Shown one piece after another: positions 18,172 through 26,257 of a DNA stretch of 64,000 nucleotides. The stretch is from Glaciecola sp965660815. GTDB lineage: Bacteria > Pseudomonadota > Gammaproteobacteria > Enterobacterales > Alteromonadaceae. The notes beneath the pieces were generated by a model. That model had not been told where the DNA came from. It did not search any database and was given only the letters and a program-made list of their open reading frames with translations. Every line of letters begins with the position of its first letter. The stretch's first letter is position 1. The position numbers and the translations under genes are program-made. Where the stretch lies: NCBI GenBank assembly GCA_965660815.1, contig CBFIBG010000009.1, positions 1-64,000 on the forward strand, read 5' to 3'.

Positions 18172-19053
18172 TTACTCATGGTTGGCCAGAGCAGTCGTTT
18201 CTTGGATGACAAAATCCATTAACAGTCTAACACGCTTGGGCACATAATCTTTATCAGGGTAAACCAGGAAAGTGGGCATATGTTTATGTGCATAGGGCGC
18301 TAAAATGGATATTAACTTCGATTCTTTGTCAAAGTGTTCAATGGTATCGCTTGGTAAATAACAAATACCATTGCCATCAATCGCATGCTTAATTATCAAT
18401 TTTGCGCTGTTACTTTTCCAGATTGGATCCACGGTAGTAGTACGAACTTTTCCGTTTTCCATAAATCGCCACCGTCTATTTCCACTCGCTATACAACGAT
18501 GCTTGGCCAATTCCCTAGGATGCAGCGGCTCACCATGTTCTCTTAAATAAGATTGACTGGCAGCAAAGCGTAATTTGCGTACTGAAATCGTTTTCGCAAT
18601 ATTATTGGAATCATTGAGTTCGCCATAACGTATGGCAAAGTCGTAATTGTTTTCAATTAGGTTTTGATTTTTATCGTTAAAATTAATGTCAATCTTAACT
18701 GCTGGATGACGGTTGGCGAATTCAGAAATAATAGGTCCAATTACTAACTCACTATAATCGCCACCCGCTGCAATTTTGATGGTACCACTCATATTGGTCT
18801 GCTCTTTCTTGGCTTCGTCATTTGCTTCTTGCATCGCGTCAATAACTTTAAGGCACTGCTGATAGTAACGTTGCCCTCGTTCAGTTATTTCTACCGAACG
18901 AGTGCTACGGAGAAATAGCTTGATACCGAGACGGCCTTCTAACGCTTTTATTTGACGACTGACATGCGCCGTAGAGACTTTTAACTCGTTTGCTGCCGCT
19001 GAAAAACTACCCAATGTCGACACGCATACAAATTCTCGAATGCCTTCAAACAT
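18172..19053 (-). CDS. LysR-family transcriptional regulator
   Basis: I start this at ATG 19053 (MFEGIREFVCV), giving 293 residues, because LysR proteins begin just before the winged helix; a longer frame adds 13 unlikely residues. Residues about 3-60 form the HTH: FVCVSTLGSFSAAANEL, VSTAHVSRQIKALEGRLG, LFLRSTRSVEITERGQ. The rest is the effector-binding domain typical of the family (IKIAAGGDYSELVIGP, GNGICYLPSDTI). It is divergent from the aldo/keto reductase gene across a 94-bp gap, the standard arrangement for a LysR regulator and its target. The inducer is unknown. Confidence 0.88.
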   Translation of the reverse strand: MFEGIREFVCVSTLGSFSAAANELKVSTAHVSRQIKALEGRLGIKLFLRSTRSVEITERGQRYYQQCLKVIDAMQEANDEAKKEQTNMSGTIKIAAGGDYSELVIGPIISEFANRHPAVKIDINFNDKNQNLIENNYDFAIRYGELNDSNNIAKTISVRKLRFAASQSYLREHGEPLHPRELAKHRCIASGNRRWRFMENGKVRTTTVDPIWKSNSAKLIIKHAIDGNGICYLPSDTIEHFDKESKLISILAPYAHKHMPTFLVYPDKDYVPKRVRLLMDFVIQETTALANHE

Positions 19054-19147
19054 TATTATTACCCTGCAGAAAAAATGATTTACAAAATACAATATTTATT
19101 AACTTCAGACAACAATCTATTCTGGTAACTCCATAAGGAGAGAGAAT

Positions 19148-20158
19148 ATGAACAATAAACGATTAGGTAATAGCGGTTTTTATGTGAGTGAATTAAGCTT
19201 AGGGACTATGCTTTTTGGCGAAGGCTCAAGTCGGTCCACCATTGAAGCCGAGGCTAAGAATATTATTAACGCATTTTTAGACTCAGGAGGTAATCATATT
19301 GATACTGCGAATGCTTACGCGAATGGCGAGTCTGAAAAAATAATCGGACGGATAACAAGCGATATTAGCCGAGATAAGTTTACGCTGGCATCTAAAGCGA
19401 GATTTGCAACTTCGGTGGAACGACACTTTGGAGCAGGACTGAGTCGTAAAGTTATAAAGCAGCAATTAGAGCAATCGTTGCAACACCTAAAAACCGACTA
19501 TTTAGATTTGTACTACATGCATGGCTGGGACCCATATACACCTATTGAAGAATCGCTTAGGGCTTACGAAGATTTAGTAAAAGAAGGTAAAGTCCTTTAT
19601 ATAGGCGTCAGTAATTTTAAAGCTTGGCAACTGATGAAATCACTCTCTATTGCAGATCATAATGGCTATTCGCGCTTTATTGCAGGGCAATACCAATATA
19701 GCTTAGTCAACCGTGATATCGACAATGAATATATCAGTTTGTTTAAAAGCGAAGGTCTAAACCTCGTTGCTTGGGGGCCACTTGGAGGTGGTTTTTTAAG
19801 CGGTAAATATAAGCAACATGAGCAACCAAAAGAAGGGCGAATTGCCGACGCTGACCAAACATCAGAAGAAGCTTGGCATAGGCGAGATAAGGCTCAAAAC
19901 TGGAAAATTGTTGAGCTCTTAAATGATATTGCATCTACTAAAAAGGCCAGTATTTCACAAGTGGCTCTAGCTTGGTTACTGCATCAGGATAGCGTATCTT
20001 CCGTAATAATAGGACCAAGAACTTTAGAGCAGTGTAAAGACAATTTAGGTGCTACGAACGTTATTTTAAATCATGATGAAATACAGGCGCTTGATATGGT
20101 AAGTGCATTGCCAGATAGTTATCCATACTCAATGATAAAAGCCTATGGTATGGAGTAA
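19148..20158 (+). CDS. Aldo/keto reductase
   Basis: A 336-residue NADPH-dependent oxidoreductase of the AKR (TIM-barrel) superfamily. AAGGAG precedes the ATG. Visible features are LGNSGFYVSELSLGTM at the start, DTANAYANGESE with catalytic Asp and Tyr, LASKARF with the catalytic Lys, and YYMHGWDP with the catalytic His. The family signature GKVLYIGVSNFKAWQL follows, and VIIGPRTLEQCKDNL is the cofactor end. It reduces aldehydes or ketones; the substrate is not predictable. Control by the divergent LysR gene is likely. Confidence 0.9.
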   Translation: MNNKRLGNSGFYVSELSLGTMLFGEGSSRSTIEAEAKNIINAFLDSGGNHIDTANAYANGESEKIIGRITSDISRDKFTLASKARFATSVERHFGAGLSRKVIKQQLEQSLQHLKTDYLDLYYMHGWDPYTPIEESLRAYEDLVKEGKVLYIGVSNFKAWQLMKSLSIADHNGYSRFIAGQYQYSLVNRDIDNEYISLFKSEGLNLVAWGPLGGGFLSGKYKQHEQPKEGRIADADQTSEEAWHRRDKAQNWKIVELLNDIASTKKASISQVALAWLLHQDSVSSVIIGPRTLEQCKDNLGATNVILNHDEIQALDMVSALPDSYPYSMIKAYGME

Positions 20159-20166
20159 TATAAAAA

Positions 20167-20265
20167 ATGGCTCTTAGCAGTTGCTGCCCAGCCTCAGCAC
20201 CCGCGACGGGAATTATATTTTTGGCTGGCCTTTCTTTGATTGCCGCAAGAATGCGTCGCAACTAG
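20167..20265 (+). pseudogene. Orphan PEP-CTERM-like C-terminal tail (32 codons)
   Basis: ATG 20167 to TAG 20265 reads MALSSCC, then PASAPATGIIFLAGL, then SLIAARMRRN. That is the architecture of a PEP-CTERM sorting signal: a P-x-P/PAP motif, one hydrophobic segment, then a basic tail at the extreme C-terminus. An in-frame TAA just upstream (20161) cuts off any longer protein and no ribosome-binding site is visible. It is most likely the remaining 3' end of a lost exosortase-substrate gene; a chance match is possible. Confidence 0.35.
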
Positions 20266-20300
20266 TTTAAGGTTTATAACTTCAGACTTACAACAAATAT

Positions 20301-20322
20301 AGAGAGACAATCTTGTCTCTCT
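20301..20322. terminator. Perfect hairpin downstream of yicC and the aldo/keto reductase gene
   Basis: AGAGAGACA (20301-20309) pairs with TGTCTCTCT (20314-20322) around a 4-nt loop. It lies between the convergent ends of the aldo/keto reductase and yicC genes, so it could serve either. There is no long T-run on either side, so a role as intrinsic terminator is uncertain. Confidence 0.4.
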
Positions 20323-20436
20323 TGTCGTAACCAGTACTCTTAGAATATTCGTAATATAATTACTACCTTTTGTCATAGCTTGCTCTTGAGGTGGGTAACC
20401 AGCTTTTATTCTCAGATATCCCATCAATGTGCAACA

Positions 20437-21300
20437 TTACTCTATATTCTGGATCTGCTCACGCATCTGCTCAATCAGTACCTTCAACTCTACAGCTGAT
20501 TGAGTCACCTCTGAGTTAATAGACTTAGATCCCAAAGTATTCGCCTCACGATTGAACTCCTGCATCATAAAGTCTAGCCTGCGGCCAATCGCGCCACCCT
20601 TCTTCAATATCTTTGTGGTTTCAGAAACATGAGAACGCAGGCGGTCGATTTCTTCTGCCACATCCGACTTTTGTGCGATCAATATCATCTCTTGCTCGAC
20701 TCTATTGTCGTCTAAATCAATTTGGGCCTCTTTGAATTTGTTTCTTATACGGTCTTTTTGCCATTCCAAAATGGCAGGCATTTGCTCGTTTACATTTGAC
20801 GCTTCTTGCTCAATAGCCTCTAGCCGCTGCTCAATAAGAACCTTCATATTTTCGCCTTCACTGGCCCGTGCGGCCATAAAGTCTTCTACCGTCTCGTTGA
20901 ATAAACTCAGCAAAGATTGCTGAATGCTGTCCATATCCGCTTCAACCGTGTTCATAACGCCAGGCCAGCGCAATATGTCAGTTGGGTTAATCGCGCCATC
21001 TGCGCCAGAACTTATCATCCATTGCGATGCGTCTATTAGTTGTTTCGCTAACTCCTTATTAATAGTAAATTCAGTGTTGTTCGCTTCACTAAAATTTATT
21101 CGCAATGCACATTCTACTTTGCCTCGGTTGAGCTTTTTTCTAAGCCTCTCGCGCAGCACTGGCTCTAATGCTCGAAAGTTTTCTGGTATTCGGTAGAACG
21201 TTTCCAGATAGCGCTGATTGACTGATCTTATTTCCCATGCGGCTGTGCCCCACTCGGCTTTTAATTCTTTTCTGGCAAACCCAGTCATACTAAAAATCAT
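20437..21300 (-). CDS. yicC: YicC-family endoribonuclease
   Basis: A 287-residue protein of the family's normal length. It begins MIFSMTGFARKE, followed by WEIRSVNQRYLETFYRIPE and LRKKLNRGKVECALRI. The C-terminal DUF1732 block reads MQEFNREANTLGSKS and LKVLIEQMREQIQNIE. E. coli YicC is an RNA endonuclease linked to small-RNA turnover. It is divergent from rph-pyrE, the same order as in E. coli, which supports orthology. Confidence 0.92.
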   Translation of the reverse strand: MIFSMTGFARKELKAEWGTAAWEIRSVNQRYLETFYRIPENFRALEPVLRERLRKKLNRGKVECALRINFSEANNTEFTINKELAKQLIDASQWMISSGADGAINPTDILRWPGVMNTVEADMDSIQQSLLSLFNETVEDFMAARASEGENMKVLIEQRLEAIEQEASNVNEQMPAILEWQKDRIRNKFKEAQIDLDDNRVEQEMILIAQKSDVAEEIDRLRSHVSETTKILKKGGAIGRRLDFMMQEFNREANTLGSKSINSEVTQSAVELKVLIEQMREQIQNIE

Positions 21301-21454
21301 GTCAATTCCTACGCAATCTAATCAAATTTATTTGTGCGTAGTGTACAACATAGGGAGTCATAGTGTCATGAAAGTTAGTCTAACTTAAGTCGTCATTATA
21401 TTTCGCTTCCAACATTTGCTCGACGTAAGCATGTAATCTCAAAACGTCTTAAGG

Positions 21455-21460
21455 TATAAT
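21455..21460 (+). promoter_or_regulatory. -10 element of the rph-pyrE-tusA promoter
   Basis: A perfect TATAAT lies 60 bp before the rph ATG. The expected -35 window (around 21432) is poor, so activity would depend on the strong -10 or on an activator. The rph start is preceded by AAAGGAGC. Confidence 0.5.
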
Positions 21461-21520
21461 GCGCGCCCGATTGGCATTCAGAATTTGTGTGCTTAAATTT
21501 TTCTAAAGGAGCTCGTTTCA

Positions 21521-22234
21521 ATGCGACCAAGTAGCCGTACAGCTAGCCAAATTCGGCCAGTCACCATCACCCGCAACTTTACCTGTCATGCCGAAGGTTC
21601 AGTGCTGATTGAATTTGGTAATACCAAAGTTTTGTGTAACGCGAGCGTTCAAGAAGGTGTACCGAGATTTATGAAAGGCCAAGGTAAGGGTTGGGTTACT
21701 GCGGAATACAGTATGTTACCAAGAGCAACTCATACTCGTTCTGATCGTGAAGCTGCACGTGGTAAACAAGGTGGCAGAACGCTAGAAATACAGCGTTTGA
21801 TCGCCCGTTCTTTGCGCGCGGCCATTGACCTTAAAATGCTTGGCGAAAATACCATTGTAGTCGACTGCGATGTTATCCAGGCTGACGGTGGCACTCGAAC
21901 TGCCTCGATAACGGGCGCATGCGTAGCCTTAGTTGATGCACTCACTTGGATGCGCAGCAAAGGCATTTTAAAAACCAATCCATTAAAATACATGATTGGC
22001 GCCATTTCTGTAGGCGTTTATAAAGGCGTGCCTATTGCCGATTTAGAATATCTTGAAGATTCCGAAGCGGAAACTGATATGAACGTGGTAATGACAGAAA
22101 CCGGAAAACTCATTGAAGTCCAAGGAACCGCTGAAGGCGAACCATTCAGTTTTGATGAAATGCAAGAAATGCTTGAACTGGCAAGAGTCGCCATTAAAGA
22201 GCTTTTTGAAATTCAGCGCTCAGCGTTGAGCTAA
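21521..22234 (+). CDS. rph: Ribonuclease PH
   Basis: A 237-residue phosphorolytic 3'-5' exoribonuclease that trims tRNA 3' ends. Motifs are typical: MRPSSRTASQIRPVTITR, VLCNASVQEGVPRF, RATHTRSDREAARGKQGG, QADGGTRTASITGA and DLEYLEDSEAETDMNVVM. The frame is intact to a normal length, unlike the frameshifted rph of E. coli K-12. It is first of a compact rph-pyrE-tusA unit, 21 bp before pyrE. Confidence 0.96.
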   Translation: MRPSSRTASQIRPVTITRNFTCHAEGSVLIEFGNTKVLCNASVQEGVPRFMKGQGKGWVTAEYSMLPRATHTRSDREAARGKQGGRTLEIQRLIARSLRAAIDLKMLGENTIVVDCDVIQADGGTRTASITGACVALVDALTWMRSKGILKTNPLKYMIGAISVGVYKGVPIADLEYLEDSEAETDMNVVMTETGKLIEVQGTAEGEPFSFDEMQEMLELARVAIKELFEIQRSALS

Positions 22235-22255
22235 CTAAATATATACCGACATATT

Positions 22256-22903
22256 ATGCAATCATATAAACGAGAATTTCTAGACTTCGCCATTGCTCGC
22301 AAGGTGCTAAAATTTGGAGAGTTCACACTCAAGTCTGGCCGTAAAAGCCCATACTTTTTTAATGCTGGTCTATTTAATACCGGCCAAGACTTGGCCAAAT
22401 TAGGTCGTTATTATGCTGCCGCAATGCAAGCAGATGGTATTGAGTTTGACGTGTTGTTTGGCCCGGCTTACAAAGGCATTCCAATCGCTGCGGCTACCGC
22501 AATTGCTATGGCAAACGAATACAATAAAGACATTCCTTACTGCTTTAATCGCAAAGAAGCCAAAGCTCATGGTGAAGGCGGAAATTTGGTGGGCAGTGAG
22601 TTAAGTGGACGTGTATTGTTGGTGGATGATGTGATCACTGCGGGCACTGCTATTCGTGAATCAATGCAAATAATACAGGCCAACCAGGCTAAGTTAACAG
22701 GTGTGCTAATTGCCTTAAATCGACAGGAAAAAGGCACGGGCGAGTTATCTGCTATTCAAGAAGTTGAGCGTGATTATGGTACTAAAGTGTTCTCAATTGT
22801 AACGCTAGCAGATGTAGTTACTTATTTAGATGAGCAGGGTAATAAGCAAGATAGCATTGATGCAATTAATCGCTATCGTGAACACTACGGCGTGGATTGC
22901 TAG
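22256..22903 (+). CDS. pyrE: Orotate phosphoribosyltransferase
   Basis: A 215-residue enzyme of pyrimidine synthesis converting orotate and PRPP to OMP. It shows FTLKSGRKSPYFFNAGLF near the N-terminus, FGPAYKGIPIA, the mobile loop NRKEAKAHGEGG, and the PRPP-binding motif VLLVDDVITAGTAIRES. The 21-bp gap after rph has no clear ribosome-binding site and no attenuator-like hairpin, unlike E. coli, where rph translation controls pyrE. Confidence 0.96.
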   Translation: MQSYKREFLDFAIARKVLKFGEFTLKSGRKSPYFFNAGLFNTGQDLAKLGRYYAAAMQADGIEFDVLFGPAYKGIPIAAATAIAMANEYNKDIPYCFNRKEAKAHGEGGNLVGSELSGRVLLVDDVITAGTAIRESMQIIQANQAKLTGVLIALNRQEKGTGELSAIQEVERDYGTKVFSIVTLADVVTYLDEQGNKQDSIDAINRYREHYGVDC

Positions 22904-22910
22904 CATCGAC

Positions 22911-23168
22911 ATGAGTGACAAAAAACCTACATCCTTTTCTGAGGCCGATCATCAACTCGATGCATTAGGGTTGCGATGCCCTGAGCCGGTAATGATGATC
23001 CGGCTTCAAGTCAGAAAAATGCAAGACGGTGAAACCCTCAATATTATCGCCGACGACCCTGCTACCACTCGCGATGTGCCTGCTTTTTGTCGATTTATGG
23101 ATCACCAGTTATTGGCTAGCGAAACAGAACAATTACCTTACCAATATCTTATTAAAAAAGGGTTGTAA
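22911..23168 (+). CDS. tusA: Sulfur carrier protein TusA
   Basis: The 85-residue product begins at ATG 22911, 7 bp after pyrE; a longer in-frame ORF reaching into pyrE is an artefact. LDALGLRCPEPVMMIR contains the active-site CPxP cysteine, and IIADDPATTRDVPAFCRFM and LPYQYLIKKGL match E. coli TusA closely. TusA relays persulfide sulfur from IscS for 2-thiouridine in tRNA and other pathways. Placement behind pyrE is unusual compared with E. coli. Confidence 0.92.
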   Translation: MSDKKPTSFSEADHQLDALGLRCPEPVMMIRLQVRKMQDGETLNIIADDPATTRDVPAFCRFMDHQLLASETEQLPYQYLIKKGL

Positions 23169-23177
23169 CGGTTTAAC

Positions 23178-23203
23178 AGCTGGGCGTTTAAAACCCAGCT
23201 TTT
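23178..23203 (+). terminator. Intrinsic terminator after tusA
   Basis: AGCTGGG (23178-23184) and CCCAGCT (23194-23200) form a 7-bp stem with a 9-nt A/T-rich loop followed by TTTT, 10 bp past the tusA stop. It lies between convergent genes and could act in both directions. Confidence 0.65.
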
Positions 23204-23234
23204 AAACAAAATCACCACATATTCAATAAAGCGC

Positions 23235-23996
23235 TTATTCAGGCTTTTTAAACTTAAGCGTCCATCTATCGGTATTGCCAGATACAGAACGAGCGCCTAC
23301 TTCGTATTCTAGTTCGTCGTCTTCACGGTAGTGCAAGGTTGAAAAATCAACAAACTCAAAGCCGGCTGCTTGTATTTCTTTGATCGCTTTGACCGGATCA
23401 AATCGTCTTCTATTGCTATCTGTCATGGGTTCCATGTGTCTGGCCGTATGGTCAACTACCCCATAAATCCCGCCCGGTTTCAATGCTTCGAAAGCCAGTT
23501 CGTTCATTACTGCTCGGCCCTCTTCATTAAAGTTGTGGTAGTTTCTAAAAGTCAGCACCATATCTACGTCGGTCACGCCAAGTGAGCTGGCCTCAAGCGT
23601 ATAAAAACGAGAGCCTTCAGGCCTAGACAGTTTGGCGTCTTTTGCGATCACTTTCATGCGCTCAAATCCAGGTGCATCCGATAGGTTTCTTTCTATTCTT
23701 GAGGTACCAATCGCGCCATAATAATCGCCTTTTTCCGCCAACAGCGGTACTAACAATTTGGTATACCACCCTCCGCCAGGAATAAGTTCAACAATTGACA
23801 TGTCATCTTGAATGCCGAAAAACGTTAATGTTTCAACGGGCTTTCGATTTCTGTCTCGATCTATGTCCGCTTGTGTTCGAGTATCAGATGACATCGCCAC
23901 TTCTATTTTTTCTTTGACATCGGCAAAGCTAATACTAGCTCCCATGGTTAAGCTAATGGTAAGTGCGACTTTTATTATATTGGCAACAGATTTCAT
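23235..23996 (-). CDS. Secreted class I methyltransferase-like protein (COG4798 type)
   Basis: I choose ATG 23996 (MKSVANIIKVALTISL), giving 253 residues with a signal peptide ending about ISFA. The rest resembles predicted methyltransferases: VETLTFFGIQ, VELIPGGGWYTKLLVPLL (degenerate SAM-binding motif I), DMVLTFRNYHNF and ALKPGGIYGVVDH. Periplasmic proteins with a methyltransferase fold are common in marine Gammaproteobacteria, but their substrate is unknown. It is a single gene convergent with tusA. Confidence 0.75.
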   Translation of the reverse strand: MKSVANIIKVALTISLTMGASISFADVKEKIEVAMSSDTRTQADIDRDRNRKPVETLTFFGIQDDMSIVELIPGGGWYTKLLVPLLAEKGDYYGAIGTSRIERNLSDAPGFERMKVIAKDAKLSRPEGSRFYTLEASSLGVTDVDMVLTFRNYHNFNEEGRAVMNELAFEALKPGGIYGVVDHTARHMEPMTDSNRRRFDPVKAIKEIQAAGFEFVDFSTLHYREDDELEYEVGARSVSGNTDRWTLKFKKPE

Positions 23997-24188
23997 TATA
24001 TTTTCCATTCGTTGTTTATCAGTTATATTAGGTGAATTTTTCTTAAGCCTCTACTAAATCGTGATCTAACTATTACATTCTCTCCTTGTTTACCAGCAAC
24101 TTATTCACTCAATCATCATTAGCCTTTCAACTAAGTTAACAGTACCCAGAGAGGTTGGTTTGATGCTTCGCTAGTATAAAACCAAGGG

Positions 24189-24782
24189 TCAACTACCACT
24201 GATTATTGCATTTAGTGCTACGATCACGATTATTAATATGAGCAAAGCAAAGCCAGTTTGCCATTTATACTTGCGTACTAATTTTTCAGTTTTATCGCCA
24301 AAAAAGTAGACCAGCAAAGCCAAACCAAAATAACGTATTGAACGACTGCCGATGACCGCCAGTAAATATAGTACGAAACTAAATTGGGTGACGCCGGCCA
24401 CGAGCATTGCTACCTGAAGAGGCACTGGAGTTACCCCTGTGCTAAAAACGAACCAAAAGCCATTGGCGTTGATGGACTCTTTGAATATATTGAACTCTTC
24501 TTGAGTGGTAATATTTCCAAATACATATTCTTTTAATAAGTCAAAAATAAAGTAGCCAACCAAGTATCCTAAAATGGCTCCTAATACGCAGCCCAGTGTA
24601 GTAACGGCAGCAATTAACCAGAGCTTCTCTCGTCGGGATTGCATTAACGGTATAAGCAATGTTTCAAGCGGAATGGGAACTATCGTTGATTCTAAAAAAG
24701 AAGCGATACCTATCCCTGTAAGCATTCGCTTTGAGTAGATAAGTTTCCTTACTCGCTTTTTAATCCGCTTGCCAACAGACAC
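24189..24782 (-). CDS. DedA/VTT-family membrane protein (YqaA-like)
   Basis: A 197-residue integral membrane protein with about four or five hydrophobic segments. The motif ESTIVPIPLETLLIPLM near the N-terminus and the re-entrant GYLVGYFIFD and STGVTPVPLQVAMLVAGV are typical of VTT/DedA proteins, thought to act as lipid flippases (undecaprenyl phosphate or phospholipids). It lies 34 bp downstream of the amidohydrolase gene, on the same strand. Confidence 0.8.
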   Translation of the reverse strand: MSVGKRIKKRVRKLIYSKRMLTGIGIASFLESTIVPIPLETLLIPLMQSRREKLWLIAAVTTLGCVLGAILGYLVGYFIFDLLKEYVFGNITTQEEFNIFKESINANGFWFVFSTGVTPVPLQVAMLVAGVTQFSFVLYLLAVIGSRSIRYFGLALLVYFFGDKTEKLVRKYKWQTGFALLILIIVIVALNAIISGS

Positions 24783-24816
24783 TCAAATGTCCTTATGAAA
24801 ATAGCTCAGATGTCTT

Positions 24817-26136
24817 TCATCCTTGGTTTTTATAAACTTGACCATTTTTCATTACAAACGGAATATTTTCTAACAAACGAATGTCTTCAAGAGGATCGCC
24901 TTTTACCGCCACCATGTCGGCAAATTTACCTTCACTTATGGTGCCGAGTTCTTTATCCACTTTTAGAAGATTGGCTGCATTGATTGTCGCCGCTCTTATC
25001 GCATCCATTTCGGACATACCCGCTTCAACCATCAGGGCAAACTCTCTTCCGTTTGAACCATGTGGAGAAACTCCACAATCTGTCCCGAACGCTATCATTA
25101 CGCCGTTTTCGTGGGCTTTGGTAAATGTCTGCTGAATAACCGGACCTATTGCAGCCGCTTTGGGCCTTACTATCTCGGGAAAGTAGCCATCAATTTTTGA
25201 CTTTTCAGCCACAAAGTTTCCAGCCAAGATAGTCGGGACATAATAAACATCGTGTTTGCGCATTAGCTTGAATATTTCATTATCCATATAAGTGCCATGC
25301 TCAATTGAATCAACGCCTGCCAAAATCGCTCGCTTCATGCCTTCTTTGCCATGAGCATGAACGGCCACCGTCATTTCATAGTCGTTTGCGGTTTGAACTA
25401 TAGCCTCTAGTTCATCATCCATAAACTGAGGGTTTTGGCCGTTTTTTGCAACCGATAATACTCCGCCAGTGGCGGTTATTTTGATAAGATCCGCGCCATC
25501 TTTATATCTTTGTCTTACCGCCTCTCGGGCCTGTGCAACGCCGTTTATTACGCCCTCTACAGGTCCAGGTTTACCCATTATTCTTTTTCCGTACGAGTTG
25601 GTGGGATCGGCGTGTCCTCCAGTAGTCGCAATTGCCTTGGCAGACGTGTAAATTCTAGGGCCTTTAATTTTTTCTGCATTGATGGCATTTCGCAGCGCAA
25701 CAGTCTCGTTATAGATGTCACCTAAATTTCTAACGGTAGTGAAACCGGCCATGAGTGTTTCTTCGGCATAGCGCACGGCATCAATTGTGTAGTCAGCTTC
25801 ATTATTCGTAAAGCGTTTCATGTATCCCGCTGGGCCTTCATTTTGGAATGACAAATGGGTATGCATATCCATGAGTCCTGGCATGAGGGTATATCCAGTA
25901 AGGTCTATGACATTAGTTGCGCCTTCGCTGTACTTTCCGTCTTCAATCCTAACGATTTTGTTGTTTTGGACGATAACTGTTTTATTTGAAAGCGGTTTTG
26001 AGCTTTCACTAGTGATTATTTTACTCGCAAAAATGTGAGTTTGTGCATGGGAAATAAAGGTAAACGCTAAATTTACTGATGCCATTAACAAAACAACAAT
26101 AAAGGTCGTTTTGAACAAGGAAAGGATTTGTATCAT
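24817..26136 (-). CDS. Secreted amidohydrolase-family metallohydrolase
   Basis: Start at ATG 26136, with AAAAGG upstream and a signal peptide (MIQILSLFKTTFIVVLLMAS to about HAQ); 439 residues. Metal-ligand motifs of the amidohydrolase superfamily are present: MDMHTHLSF (HxH), AVHAHGKEG, DSIEHGTYM and FGTDCGVSPHG. An imidazolonepropionase-like barrel with N- and C-terminal beta domains is expected (IDLTGYTLMPGLMD, GKFADMVAVKGDPLED). Related secreted enzymes cleave Xaa-Pro or other dipeptides, but the substrate is not determinable. It is followed by the VTT gene. Confidence 0.85.
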   Translation of the reverse strand: MIQILSLFKTTFIVVLLMASVNLAFTFISHAQTHIFASKIITSESSKPLSNKTVIVQNNKIVRIEDGKYSEGATNVIDLTGYTLMPGLMDMHTHLSFQNEGPAGYMKRFTNNEADYTIDAVRYAEETLMAGFTTVRNLGDIYNETVALRNAINAEKIKGPRIYTSAKAIATTGGHADPTNSYGKRIMGKPGPVEGVINGVAQAREAVRQRYKDGADLIKITATGGVLSVAKNGQNPQFMDDELEAIVQTANDYEMTVAVHAHGKEGMKRAILAGVDSIEHGTYMDNEIFKLMRKHDVYYVPTILAGNFVAEKSKIDGYFPEIVRPKAAAIGPVIQQTFTKAHENGVMIAFGTDCGVSPHGSNGREFALMVEAGMSEMDAIRAATINAANLLKVDKELGTISEGKFADMVAVKGDPLEDIRLLENIPFVMKNGQVYKNQG

Positions 26137-26257
26137 TTGTATTGCCTTTTTATTTTTTGCATAAACAATAAGCCAATATGCACTGTAAAGCAAAATATCT
26201 TGTTTTCAACTATGCATTTAGTTGAAACACCGAACAAGTAGAGATGGTAGGAATATT

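Noticed and set aside
22830..22910. N-terminal extension of tusA into pyrE
   Set aside because: The first 27 residues are the pyrE frame read out of register; TusA similarity begins at the ATG at 22911.
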